Part shown: in pieces, positions 36,195-46,807 of the stretch
How the letters are laid out: the number at the start of each line of letters is the position of its first letter
Numbering within the stretch: the stretch's first letter is position 1
Origin: Ochotona curzoniae
Lineage: Eukaryota; Chordata; Mammalia; Lagomorpha; Ochotonidae
NCBI RefSeq assembly: GCF_017591425.1
Contig: NW_024467104.1
Span: 1,240,001-1,304,000, forward strand
Length of the DNA: 64,000 nucleotides
Direction of reading: 5' to 3'
The notes under the pieces: model-generated
What the model saw: only the letters and a program-made list of their open reading frames with translations
Told to the model about the DNA's origin: nothing
Databases searched by the model: none
Program-made: the position numbers and the translations under genes

Positions 36195-37975
36195 GGAAGA
36201 TATTGTTGAAACAGTTGAAATTAGTGCAGAAAGAATAACAAAGTTGATGCTCAAGGGAACATGAACTATCTCTTTGTATTTGTGTGAGTTTTAATAGAAC
36301 ACAATTTCCCAAAAGTGGATTTGAAGATAGTGTCATGATGAGAGGTCAGCTGGGAGTTGTGTCATCCGCTGCAGCATTAAATGGAAGGCAGGAGTGGATG
36401 AATTGTCTCAGAAGTAACCAAGTCACATTGTTAATTCAGCAATAAGTTTCATGTGTTAACTATTTTCATACGAAATTCAAGGTGAGTAAACATTATTAAG
36501 CACTTGCTTCAGAAATAAACTGTTGTGTACACTATTTTATTGCGTCCTGTGATAATTTTCATAGGGTTTAATTGGCAGAGCCATAATTCAGTCTTGGGTC
36601 TCCCTCACAGGCACCTCCTATTAAATTGTGACTTCATTCTGCAAATTCCCTCCCCACACACATTAGCCTCAGAGAAATTAAAGCCTTTGTTTTTAAATTT
36701 GGATTTCATTTTTTTTCCTTTTTTTCTTATTTTATTTTTAAATTATATCAATGTTTAGATATAGTAATACTTCGCATTTTGCTGTGATCATTTTTATGTA
36801 GGTATTATAAACTTGCACTCAGAGAAACTGAACACTCAATATTTGGTGGTTTTTATGGATGTGAATATGGGTTACCTGTTTCACTCCTTTCTTCCTGCTT
36901 TTGGGAAGTTGTAGGTGTGGTTTTCTGGAGATAAAGTTACATGAAACCTTCAGAAAAATAACGGCACAGAGCTATAGAATTTAATAGCTGCTGCTGTGCA
37001 CGACAGGGGGATTCTCCCATGTTGACCTCAGGGAAAGAGCTGAAGCCCATCTCACTGGATTACAGAACAAAAGCAATTCCTTCAGCGATTGCTTGTCTGT
37101 TTTTGAGGCTTCTTTCCATACGTACTGCACAGAGATTTATTTTTCAAATAGGCTAATGTTTACCCAGCTACCGTTACAGTAGTATTCAGGGAAGACATTA
37201 TAACTAGGTTTATGCCAAATAATGAAGTGTTTGCTACATAACATGGAGAGAAAATTATTGTTATCGAACTACATCAAGATTGAACATGCCAAGTGTTTTC
37301 TTAACTCTGAAAAAAATATGAATGTTCTTACTTGGAACAGCCCTTAATTACCCAAATACACATAAAAATTCAGGCTTTTATTTTCCATTTTCCCTTATTT
37401 TTAAGGAATTGTTCAATTTACTTCCACAGAATTCTTAACAACTGATACTTGAGTTAATACATTCCATCCTCAAATCCAATAAGTAAAAGCCAAACTATAG
37501 CATGAGGATTTTGTGTTTCCGCTAAAACATTCACTGTATAGTAACATATTTGTTCTAACATCTTAGAGTCTAGCTCCCAGATATCTTTAAAGCATTTGAA
37601 ATATTACTCATACCTGAGGAACAAGTGCAGATTGAGTTGTATTATAGATAAGGCTAGCTGAAGCTGCTTATATAAATGAATTCAAGTGTTGACAAAACCC
37701 ACAAGAGATACCCCAGGGAAAACAGGCTCCAATTATCTTCCGGTTCAAAATAACAAATGTAATTGCTTAATAATAACAATGGATATGGTTCTGAGATAGG
37801 CACAAGACACTGCTTGTTCCAAAAGTAAAGTACTTTGCTTTGAAATTTAAAATGGTTTAAATACCAGTTGATTAAATACCAGTGATGCCATTACTTGGTA
37901 CACTTGAAGCATATAGGTCATGTCTTGAACAACACTCAGAACAGCTCGGAGGCCTTGTAGCAGCAGGACCCCCAA
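36195..37975. other. Intergenic DNA upstream of the OR5T-like gene
   Basis: AT-rich, no gene visible. The right end (37.0-37.97 kb) would be internal sequence if the LTR at 38 kb had one, but no gag- or pol-like frame was found. Confidence 0.35.
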
Positions 37976-38843
37976 ACTGGGTCCACTGGTCAGACACACA
38001 CAAAATCCGTCACTGATATTGGGATGGTTGAAAAATAGTAGTATTGGGCCCGGCAGCGTGGCCTAGTGGCTAAAGTCCTCATGTTGAACGCGTCGGGATC
38101 CCATGTGGGCGCCGGTTCTAATCCCGGCTGCTCCACTTCCCATCCAGCTCCCTGCTTGTGGCCTGGGAAAGCAGTCAAGAACGGCCCAAAGCCTTGGAAT
38201 CCTGCACCCGCGTGGGAGACCCAGAAAAAGTTCCTGGTTCCCGGCTTCGGATCGGCGCAGCATTGGCCTTTGTGGCTCACTTGGGGAGTGAGTCATTGGA
38301 TGGAAGATCTTCCTCTCTGTCTCTCCTCCTCTCTGTATATCTGACTTGGGAATAAACAAATAAATAAATCTTTAAAAAAAAAGAAGAAGAAGAAAAGTAG
38401 TATTTATTGCAAAGCAAAGAACAGGGTAGCTATTTAATTCCAGGGCTTCCTGGGGGTGAAGGTTCTTACAGAGGGTCATTTGGGGCTGAGAAGTGTGTGT
38501 GTGTGGAAGCTCAGCAGTGCTGTTTTCATTAGGGAATTTGCAATGGTCTGGTGGGCTCCAGCCCATGGAATGGGGATAACTGAACGTGGTTACAGGATTT
38601 CCTCCAGACAATACTGGCTATTAAGGTTATTTTATCTATTGGAGAAACAAAAGACCTCTGAGTCAGGTGAATTCCTTTTGATAAAAAGGCAGGCAAGGGC
38701 ATCATGTGCTAGGGAAGCTGGACAAGGACACCTGGGGGCTGGGGTAAAAGGCAGGGGTATTGTGCCATGCTTTTAAATTACAAGGTTTTGGCTTCAGTCC
38801 CTCCTAATTAATGTTACTCCTCAATCCTGAGGGGCCCGCGACA
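37976..38843 (-). mobile_element. Probable class I ERV LTR, split by a SINE
   Basis: On the minus strand the element opens TGTCGCGGGCCCC at 38843, a TG-start common in gammaretrovirus-like LTRs. It contains CCAAT (near 38640) and an AATAAA signal (38403-38408) about 440 nt in. It ends near 37976, where TTTGGGGGTCC resembles a weak proline-type primer-binding site. Excluding the inserted SINE it is about 510 bp, a normal LTR length. No internal retroviral genes are recognised on either side and no target duplication is clear. A solo or truncated LTR is the best reading, but this is an inference. Confidence 0.5.
38046..38392 (+). mobile_element. Young CSINE (pika-type) inserted in the LTR
   Basis: Full-length copy: GGGCCCGGCAGCGTGGCCTA head, TTCTAATCCCGGCTGCTCC, CGCGTGGGAGACCCAGAAA, TCTTCCTCTCTGTCTCTCC, AATAAATAAATCTTT tail. 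Direct repeats flank it: AAATAGTAGTATT to 38045 and AAAAGTAGTATT at 38393-38404. It is among the best-preserved copies in the window. Confidence 0.93.
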
Positions 38844-41097
38844 ATGACCATTTTGACAATTTCCTACCGTTTGTTGGGTGATGTGGAGGTCTTCTCAGGA
38901 TCCGAGAAGAGTAAGCTGTCAGGAAACTTCCTAGTCCCAGGTTTAGCTGTGGAGATCGTGCACGTTGCCAGAGCAGTGGCCCAGCCAGTTCCTGTATGGC
39001 TTTATCTTGATGATGCCACCATTCCAGAGTAGCTATAAAGACAAGATGTTAGCATTTCTATCCCTATAATGAGATCCAGAGAATTAATGATTTCTCCCAC
39101 TGAAAATTAGAAACATTGATGAAGACTCAGTGTATAGCACTGTCATTTTAGGACAAGTTGAATACCATTGGCCAGTGTCTTAAAGAACAACATCACCTTC
39201 TCTAGCTGTGCCTCCAGAACAAACAGGAAATCATCACACCAGTGGAACTTCGGCCTGGTTCAACTATGAAGCATGTTTAGGAAATGGGCAGTTTTCCGTA
39301 TATTTTCTTCTGTCTTTCTTGAATACAAGGAAGATGCATAGTGCATCTTTTTCTTTATCCATGAGGATACCATGGTTAGAAGCATTTCTCCTTCTCAGAG
39401 GGTCAATGTGGACATTTTTTTTAATGCTAGTGTTTTTTTCTAAGCCATAAGGCATGAATAAGGGCTTTGAATCCAGCCTGCTAGGTTATATATCAATGCT
39501 ATTGTTTCCATTACATGGAATAACCACTCCACACTCAGCCCCTGTACCCACAGTCCTCTCTCTCAATCCTCATTCTCTCTCTCTCACACACATACCCACA
39601 CAAATCTTGGTCATGGGCTACTTGTGTGTGCTGCATGCTTTGCCCCTCTCCGTGACCTCCTCCTCCCCTTTCCCCGGTGTGAGCCTGGTGGGGTAGGGAT
39701 AAATGTGGAGTCACCTTCTGTAACACTGTTCCAATTCACCTAACCCCCATCCCCAACCTCCACCCAAGGGGTTTGGCAGGGGCACCCTTCACTTAACAGT
39801 CACCCCCAGCTGGCCAGGATCCCCTCCCAACACACCTGATTCTCCTTGAGAAGTTGGGATTTACAGCCTAGCTTGGAATCCTGGCACTCTGTTCTCCCAG
39901 CACCCAGCCCAACACCTTAGCCCCCAGCCAGCCTTAGTGTGTGTGTGCAGGGGTGGGGCGGGGAGTTGATACCCCCTCCTGCTAAAACACAAGCACCTTA
40001 GTGTTGCCCTCACTCCGCACCCCAGCAAAAATCAGTATCCTGGTCACTTGGCAAGGATCTGGGTCTTTGAGAGGGGACCCACGGACATTAAAAAATTTTG
40101 AGGGGAATAATAATAAAAGACTATAGGGCTCCACTTTGGAGTGGACCCTTTCACAAAGGGCTCAGATGCCCTTGCCTCTGTCCCCAATGAAGGGCCAAGG
40201 CCCTGCCTGCCCCTACACCCTGCCTGTGAGACTGTACATGGACTATGTAAGGGGCAGGGGGTACTGGGAAATGTGAACCATGAGAGAGCATCAGTGATGC
40301 AAGAGTAAACTAAATGCCTTTGGATCAATCATTAAATAGATAAATATTCAATTCCCACACGTTAGCCTATTCCGCTTCTATTTTTAGCTTGCTAATTATA
40401 TATGTCTTTTAAAAAATCCAGCATATTACTTACCAAATATATTTTGGGTCATACTTTACCAATATGGGCCCTTGTCTGTTCTCTTCAAATTAGAAATCGT
40501 TTCTTGATTTACTTTTAATTTGAACAACTTTTTTATACTAAGTTGCAAACGTCATTTAAGATACATTATTATTATTACAGATTTCCTGTTCAGCTAGTAG
40601 CTGCAATTTTTCATAGTTGCCTCCCATGCTGGTAAAAAGAATTTTCTCTTAATTTGGGTAACAGTTTAACATAAACCTGTGTAAAAGACAATCTTTTTTA
40701 CTGTGCACTCTCAATATCTGTTCGTTGTATTTTTGAGCGAAAATGTTTACTAGAGATGCAGTAGGCTTTCCCAGTTTTAGAATACCTCCATCAATTTCTC
40801 CCTATACATCCCCTGTATGAGGATGTTTATGATTCAAAAAATTGGTTGCACCATTACTGTTAGAATGATATGAATGAAATTTTGCAGGAAACATATTTTC
40901 AATTTGCAATATTCTCTAAGATCTCTTACTCCCTAAAGAGTTCAGAAAACAAAAATCTGTAGCCAAGCAGGAGCATAGGCAAAGACTACAGAGAACAATC
41001 AAATGTGTAATTCTCTAAGTTGTGGATTTGCACGAAAGTGAATGGCAACCAGTGCAGACGCAAATTATGCAAGTCAGCTGTCTGCCTTTAGTATTTA
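38844..41097. other. Mixed-composition intergenic DNA, start of the GC-rich block
   Basis: 39.5-40.3 kb is GC-rich with C/T-rich low complexity (CTCTCTCTCTCACACACATA near 39570). A more AT-rich part follows to 41.1 kb. Many short overlapping frames reflect composition. No gene is supported. Confidence 0.35.
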
Positions 41098-42440
41098 GTG
41101 GCACCTGTGATACTAATGAAAGAATTGCTGTGTGCTGGACCCAAAGCACCAGAGCATACTAGGGTCACAGTTGACAATGTCTGTGGCAGTGCAGGGGACA
41201 GTCTGGTTCCCAAGCTGTCCATTTGGCCCCTGGGAAGGACCATTGGATGGGTTGTCCCAGTGCCAGGGCACTGTGTGGGATCTCTTGTGCTGTTTCTGGT
41301 GGAGACTCCAGGGCAACATGAGGTCCTGTGTGAGGTCTCTCAGAGGCATCTCTGTGCTACTGCCTGGTAGCTAGGTGAACCTGTAAGGGCCTTAGACAGG
41401 GAGGGGTGTGTGAGTCTGAGCACTGCACCAGGAAGGTGCTCCGGGGTACAGAGGGGGTCACTGGGGAAGGGCATTCAGTGAGAGACTGGCAACTATAGCC
41501 AGGGATGTTAGCAGGCTTACTTGTTAGGTCCTTGGGGGAGATGTCTGCTAGTACACTGTGAAAGTTCTCTCTCGGTCAAGATGTGAGCATCCGGGACATT
41601 GTATGAACAGAGAGAGAGAGTGTGTGTGTGTGTGTATTCTCTCCAGGGCAGAGCGCACAGTGGCTTGCTGCCTCCTGCATGAGGCTGTTCTTGCTCCCCA
41701 TCACCTACTGTGGCCCACTTCCTGAAGGAGGCATGTAGTTCCCACCCAACTCCCCTTGCCTGTCTTGCTGGATGCCAGAGGATCCAGCAGGCTCCAGGCC
41801 CATGGTCCCAACCTGGGCATCACCCTCTAGGCCCACCAGTGGCTCTGCCCCATGTCCCAACCCCTCTTGTGTCCCAGCTTCTCTCTCATTTCTGGGCCCA
41901 GCTAGCAGGCTCCTGGGTTGTAGCATCCGGAAAAGACATATCCTCTGGGGAGGCCTCTGGGTCCTGCAACCTCTTACCCCCAGTGGTCTGACAGGGGTGA
42001 GTAGTTGGGCCCCCTCCGATGCTTTCTTGGGAAGATGCAAAGCTCTTTGCTCCCTGCTGACAGACCATAAGAGCAAGATTTCTCCCACCTCTGACTCGGA
42101 GTCTGTGCACTACAACCTCCCCACCCACTGGATGTGTGAAGCCATTTAGCCCTAAGCTGGTCATGAGACCCCTTGCTACAGTCATAAAAAAGTTCCAGGC
42201 TGTGGGACCAAAGACCCTCTTGGGTCCTTTGCAGTGGACTCTTCCTTTGCTCGTCCCAAGCATCCCAAATTGTGAAGACCTATGGTGCAGCAAGGGACCT
42301 GGGGAATGGGGAGTGTGCAACCCCAGTCCAGCTTTCATCCACGTCCCACCCTTTCTAGACGCTGCACTCAGCGAGAGAGAATGCTGCCCGCTTCCCAATA
42401 CCCCAGCACGGCACAGACAGAAACCACAACTTCAGGGGTA
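41098..42440. other. GC-rich unassigned segment 3' of the SPATA31-like gene
   Basis: Overlapping open frames of 80-170 codons occur on both strands (longest 41886-42398, minus). None has a recognisable domain, which is what GC-rich non-coding DNA gives. A mixed (GA)n(TG)n microsatellite lies at about 41611-41636. Confidence 0.35.
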
Positions 42441-42696
42441 ACTTAAATGTATTAAAATAAATCATAATAAAGAAAAGGAAAGGAGTTATGTAAATAAACA
42501 AACCAATAAACTGTATGAAGTTTTAAAGTAAACAAAAATGGGTTTAACTCTAAAAATAAATATATAACATCAAATTAAAAAAACAAACAAATAAATAAAT
42601 AATATGGATATTCTAAAAAAGCTCAAATAAAAGAAAAAAGTTTGGACTTCAAAAGAAACTGAATAAATGTATAAATAACTATTGTATGGCTGCTAT

Positions 42697-42897
42697 AAAA
42701 TAAAGTTGAACGTTAGGGCTACATAAATAAATAATAAATAACTGAATTGAAAGAAAAGCAAACAAAATAAAGTTGAACGTTAGGGCTACATAAATAAATA
42801 ATAAATAACTGAATTGAAAGAAAAGCAAACAAAATAAAGTTGAACGTTAGGGCTACATAAATAAATAATAAATAACTGAATTGAATGAAAAGCAAAC
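42697..42897. repeat. 67-bp minisatellite, three copies
   Basis: Units start at 42697, 42764 and 42831, each with AAAATAAAGTTGAACGTTAG. Copies 1 and 2 look identical. Copy 3 has one visible change near its end (GAATGAAA for GAAAGAAA). Confidence 0.9.
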
Positions 42898-43088
42898 AAA
42901 ATAAAGATTTGCATCTGAAAAAATGTGGTTTTACCTCCAGAAATACATAAACAAATACATAAATAACTGAAATATATGGAGAAATAAATGTTGTTTGGAC
43001 TTCAAAAATAAATGAATAAATAAATGTATAAATAACTGAATTTTATGGGTGCTAAAAAGTAAAAGAGAGGGTTATGGAGAAACAATGC

Positions 43089-43089
43089 A

Positions 43090-43136
<47 letters not shown>

Positions 43137-43137
43137 A
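43089..43137. repeat. (AAAT)n microsatellite
   Basis: About twelve uninterrupted AAAT units. Confidence 0.95.
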
Positions 43138-43555
43138 GGACTGGAATTTATAAAAAGCAAAAAACAGATTTGTAAACACAAAAATAGATAATGAAATTGA
43201 ATGTTTGTAAAAATTGTATCAGAGGCATTTTACCTACAAAAGCAAATAAATAAGTAAGTAAAATGTATGGAAAATAAAAAATTAAAAGGTTTCAACTTCA
43301 AAATGTTGAAACACAAATTAATAATGAAGTTGTAAAGATACTTTTAAAAATTTAAAGAATCTGTTATTTTAGCTACATAAATAATAAAATAGGAAAAAAT
43401 ATTTAAATTTCCTTACCACAAAAATGAACTGTGTGAATATTTAAAAATAGACATCAATAAAAATGTTTTAACTCAAAAATAAATAAATAAAGGAATAAAG
43501 AAATAAACATGAAAAGAGCAGTGTGTATCTTTTGGAGTGTCTAGCAGTTATTGTC

Positions 43556-46500
43556 CTAAAAGAGTCTTCTCTGCGAGGGCAAAGAAGTGTTGCCTTGATT
43601 TTGACATGTGTTGGAGGCAAATTGGGAATGGCTACATGCAATTTTTTTCTGCCTCAAGCAGTGCCTGGGGCAATGAACAGGATGTCCTAAGGCACCTGTT
43701 GCTTTTGGCTGGTGCTGGCATGGTCTGACTGGGCACCAAGCCTCCCTGGGTGGCAGAGCCTGCTTGTTCTCTGGTTCTTGGACCCATCTGCTTTTGAGAC
43801 AGCAGCTGTGGCTGGCCACTGCATCTGCAGGTGGCTTGGTGATGCAGTGGACTGCTGTTGTCCTTGGCTTTGTCGTCGGCGAGAAGGGCACCCCCTTGTG
43901 GTGGCAGGCACGCTTCTCCATGGAGTCCTTTGATCTTAAAGTTTTGTGAGGTCGCAGTTTATCCCCTTGGGTCACCTGTGTGATTGTGGCTGACACACTG
44001 TTGTGTGCAAAGGTTGTATTCCCCATTTTCTGAATTAATTTTTTTAATAAGTTCTTTATCATGCTCCCCAAATCGTTGCATGGGGGTTGTGTTTCTGGGT
44101 TGGACTGCAGCAGCGATGTTCTTCTCAGGATGTCCTGGACAGGGTGGCACAACCCAGTGGCATGGGCAGCTTGCTGGCCTAAAAATTTGCCATCCTGCCC
44201 CCGTACTGGGGTTCTTGTGTCAGTGGGGCACAGCATCTTGAGCTCACTCTCCCATGGGGGCCTCATGCTGCGGATCCTGCTCGGCTCCTGGGGCTCCGGG
44301 CTGCACTCTGGTCCCATGTTTGTAAAGGAGTTGATGCTTGATAAACTCCCATATCTGGCCCCAGTGCCCTGAAACGGCATGATGTCCATAGTGGAGGAAG
44401 GCTCGGGGGCACAGTCTTGGAGGTGGTGGTCAGTGGCATGGTCTTCAACTACAGTGCCCACTGCCAAGTCCTCTGACTCCTCCTGCAATGGGAGGTCCTT
44501 CGTGTGCATGACCTGGGCCTTCAGGTCTGTCTCTCCTTCCTGGAGTCCTGCAGGACTGCTGGAGAGTGAGAGGTTCTGGTTTTTTAAGGGTTTGGGGGAG
44601 TTGGTGATTGAATTCACTCCCACGGTGACTTCCCGAGGAGAGGACTTGTCCTCCCCCACCTGTGCTGCCTGTCGGCTCTCACCAGAATGCACAGATTGGG
44701 AAGCTTCATAAAGCTCCGTGATCAATGGGCTGGGGCAGGTGTTTGCTGAGGCCAGGGTCCCACTGTGTTCTTGGGTCTGGCTGCTGCCTGGCGTCTGAGA
44801 GAGTCCACAGATGGCCCTGGGTGGAGTCATCTTCACGGTACTGTAGGTTTTCTTGTAGACAGTCCAGGGGACAGGGAGATGACCCCTCTGGGTGAACACT
44901 GGTTCTCTTGCCTTCACCGTCTCCACTGGCACTTCCCCATTAGCTTCTCCCAAGGAAATTGTGAGCTCAGTTTCAGAGTATCTCTCAGAGATGCACGTGA
45001 CATTTGAGGGGAAGAAGGGAGATGGAAGTGGAGAAGTTATTGTTTTGTTTTCCTTAAAGAGATTGATGGGTGTGAGAACCTTGAATGGGAGGCTCCACCT
45101 GTGTCTCACGTGAAGCTTCCTAATGTGATCTTCTAATGATTTGTGACTTTCTGAATTGATTAGAAAGATCATGGGGGGCACTTCACAGGACTCCCCATTA
45201 CTTAAGACCTCTGGTTTTCTGTTGTTAGAGTCTTCAGCAGTGGCTGGAGCTGGGAAGGTTTCCAGCCTGTCCTGACTGAGCACGGACCCCAGCTTCCTGC
45301 CTGCCTTGATGTCCTCTAATTTCTTCTCAAAGTGCATGTTGAGGTTCCTGACTAGGTTGTTTCTTGAGGTCATCAAGTCACCTTCTGACAGTGTGCTGGT
45401 GATTTCCCCTTGCACCTTTGCCAAGGGGCTCTGGGAATCCTTGGGTGGATCATCTAGGACTCTTCCCAGGCCTGTGGCCTTGCCCGGGTCCTTCTCCAGG
45501 TGTAGCTTTGAAGGACTCCCGAGTGGCATTATTTGCATGTTCTTGCTTTGCAGTCCTAGAATGGAGGCCCAAGGGGACCGGGGCTTAGCCTTTTCCTGAC
45601 TTGTTCCAGGAAGCGAGTCCTGTGCTAGCATTGGCTTCATCCTGTGGGGAGACCCACACAAGGGCTGTGTGAGCCTCTTTTGGAGCTGCTGCTCCAGTTT
45701 TTGTCGCAGTTCATGGCTAGCCAGCTCTTTATGCATTTTAAGAGCTAGCTTGTGGTCCTGGGAGGTCCAACTGTTGGGATTACACTGGTCCAACATCTGG
45801 TGCAATTTTTTCACGGGTTGAAGTGTAGACATGTGATGGGGTGGTGAGTGGGGAGATTGAGACTGGATCGGTGCTAGAGGTGGGGACTGTCGCCAGGGCA
45901 GCAGTGACTTATGGAACCCATTAAATAAAACAGATGGACATTCAAATGGGACCCCAACAGCAGCCACCAGGGACTCACTGTGCAGAATTGGAAGGCCCCA
46001 GAACAGCTGGCTGTATTTCTGCTGGAAAGTGTCCTCATGGATCTTGGGAAAATAAAACCTGTGAGGATCAGGCAGTTTCTCTTTCAAGACCCAAAATGGA
46101 GAAGGGGTGTTGGCTTCCTGCCAGCCAGCTGAGGACTCAATTCTGACCCCCAGGGCATCCAGGAGGTGGACTGAGTCCTCCTCTGTTCCCTCCTTTTGCA
46201 TCTTCCCTGCTGCCATATTGGTCTCCAGCAGCTTCTGGATATTGGGCTTGATGAAACAGCAGTCGCCAGTCCCTGCCCACTGGGTGTTGCTGCAGGGTGG
46301 AGGGCTCACGCTCCAGGCCCTGGCAGCTGTCTGCCACCACGAGAGGGCAGAGACAGGGAAGCTGGTGGAATCCTGGGCTGAGAGATCTGCTGTGGGAGAG
46401 TGCCAAAAAGAGCTGGGAGAAGTTAAGCCTTGTGGCATGGAGTCCAGTGGGAGAGTTTCTGATCTGAACTGATGGAGAGGCAGGCTGAAGTCCGAGGGTT

Positions 46501-46807
46501 GGAGAGGCTGGGCCACCTGAGCTGGTTGGGGAGACATCAGCATAGATGTCTGGGGCAAGAGGCATTCTGGTGGTGGTAATGGCTCTGGTGAGCAAGAGGC
46601 ACTTGGGGATAAGCGATCAGGGGGAATCACTGGGTCTGGTGACAGGGTAGGAGCCACTGGCGGAGCCTGTTCAATCAGGGGCCCTGGGGAAGTTGATATG
46701 GACAGGGTGGTATAGTCATCGTCTTCATCCCCATGTGGCCACTGTGCTGGAGCAGGTGCTGTCTTTTGCTCATCATCATGGGGATCGCCACATGGGAGCC
46801 TCCCCAG
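43556..46807 (-). CDS. SPATA31: SPATA31-like large terminal exon
   Basis: An open frame of about 1,083 codons to TAG at 43556-43558. The ATG at 46921 is probably intronic: GCCTTATTCTCCCGACAG is a clear acceptor just inside it (exon from 46811), and a second AG four nt later (exon from 46807) fits the phase of the exon 3 model. The protein starts with an acidic, proline-rich stretch (GDEDDDY, SPDPVIPPDRLSPS). The conserved SQLFWGLPILHSES block lies at about 45960-46015, the RHRWSLPFKVL block at about 45072-45105, and the Cys/His-rich tail CPRHCLRQKK at about 43641-43675. The GC content contrasts with the AT-rich repeat directly after the stop. Confidence 0.9.
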   Translation of the reverse strand: MGRLPCGDPHDDEQKTAPAPAQWPHGDEDDDYTTLSISTSPGPLIEQAPPVAPTLSPDPVIPPDRLSPSASCSPEPLPPPECLLPQTSMLMSPQPAQVAQPLQPSDFSLPLHQFRSETLPLDSMPQGLTSPSSFWHSPTADLSAQDSTSFPVSALSWWQTAARAWSVSPPPCSNTQWAGTGDCCFIKPNIQKLLETNMAAGKMQKEGTEEDSVHLLDALGVRIESSAGWQEANTPSPFWVLKEKLPDPHRFYFPKIHEDTFQQKYSQLFWGLPILHSESLVAAVGVPFECPSVLFNGFHKSLLPWRQSPPLAPIQSQSPHSPPHHMSTLQPVKKLHQMLDQCNPNSWTSQDHKLALKMHKELASHELRQKLEQQLQKRLTQPLCGSPHRMKPMLAQDSLPGTSQEKAKPRSPWASILGLQSKNMQIMPLGSPSKLHLEKDPGKATGLGRVLDDPPKDSQSPLAKVQGEITSTLSEGDLMTSRNNLVRNLNMHFEKKLEDIKAGRKLGSVLSQDRLETFPAPATAEDSNNRKPEVLSNGESCEVPPMIFLINSESHKSLEDHIRKLHVRHRWSLPFKVLTPINLFKENKTITSPLPSPFFPSNVTCISERYSETELTISLGEANGEVPVETVKAREPVFTQRGHLPVPWTVYKKTYSTVKMTPPRAICGLSQTPGSSQTQEHSGTLASANTCPSPLITELYEASQSVHSGESRQAAQVGEDKSSPREVTVGVNSITNSPKPLKNQNLSLSSSPAGLQEGETDLKAQVMHTKDLPLQEESEDLAVGTVVEDHATDHHLQDCAPEPSSTMDIMPFQGTGARYGSLSSINSFTNMGPECSPEPQEPSRIRSMRPPWESELKMLCPTDTRTPVRGQDGKFLGQQAAHATGLCHPVQDILRRTSLLQSNPETQPPCNDLGSMIKNLLKKLIQKMGNTTFAHNSVSATITQVTQGDKLRPHKTLRSKDSMEKRACHHKGVPFSPTTKPRTTAVHCITKPPADAVASHSCCLKSRWVQEPENKQALPPREAWCPVRPCQHQPKATGALGHPVHCPRHCLRQKKIACSHSQFASNTCQNQGNTSLPSQRRLF

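Larger units (their letters stand above)
42440..43520. repeat. AAAT-rich degenerate tandem-repeat block
   Basis: About 1 kb built from AAATAAATAA-type words. Larger units recur: GTTTGGACTTCAAAA followed by AATGTATAAATAACT appears near 42640 and again near 42993, about 350 nt apart. It holds the perfect minisatellite at 42697-42897 and the (AAAT)n at 43089-43137. It lies directly downstream of the SPATA31-like stop codon. Confidence 0.8.

Noticed and set aside
37990..38359. Open frames of up to 98 codons on both strands
   Set aside because: They are translations of the CSINE at 38046-38392.
41705..42441. Overlapping frames up to 170 codons on both strands
   Set aside because: Several frames are open on both strands with no family motif, as expected in GC-rich non-coding DNA.
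43712..46472. Long plus-strand frames opposite the SPATA31-like exon
   Set aside because: Antisense shadows of a GC-rich coding exon.
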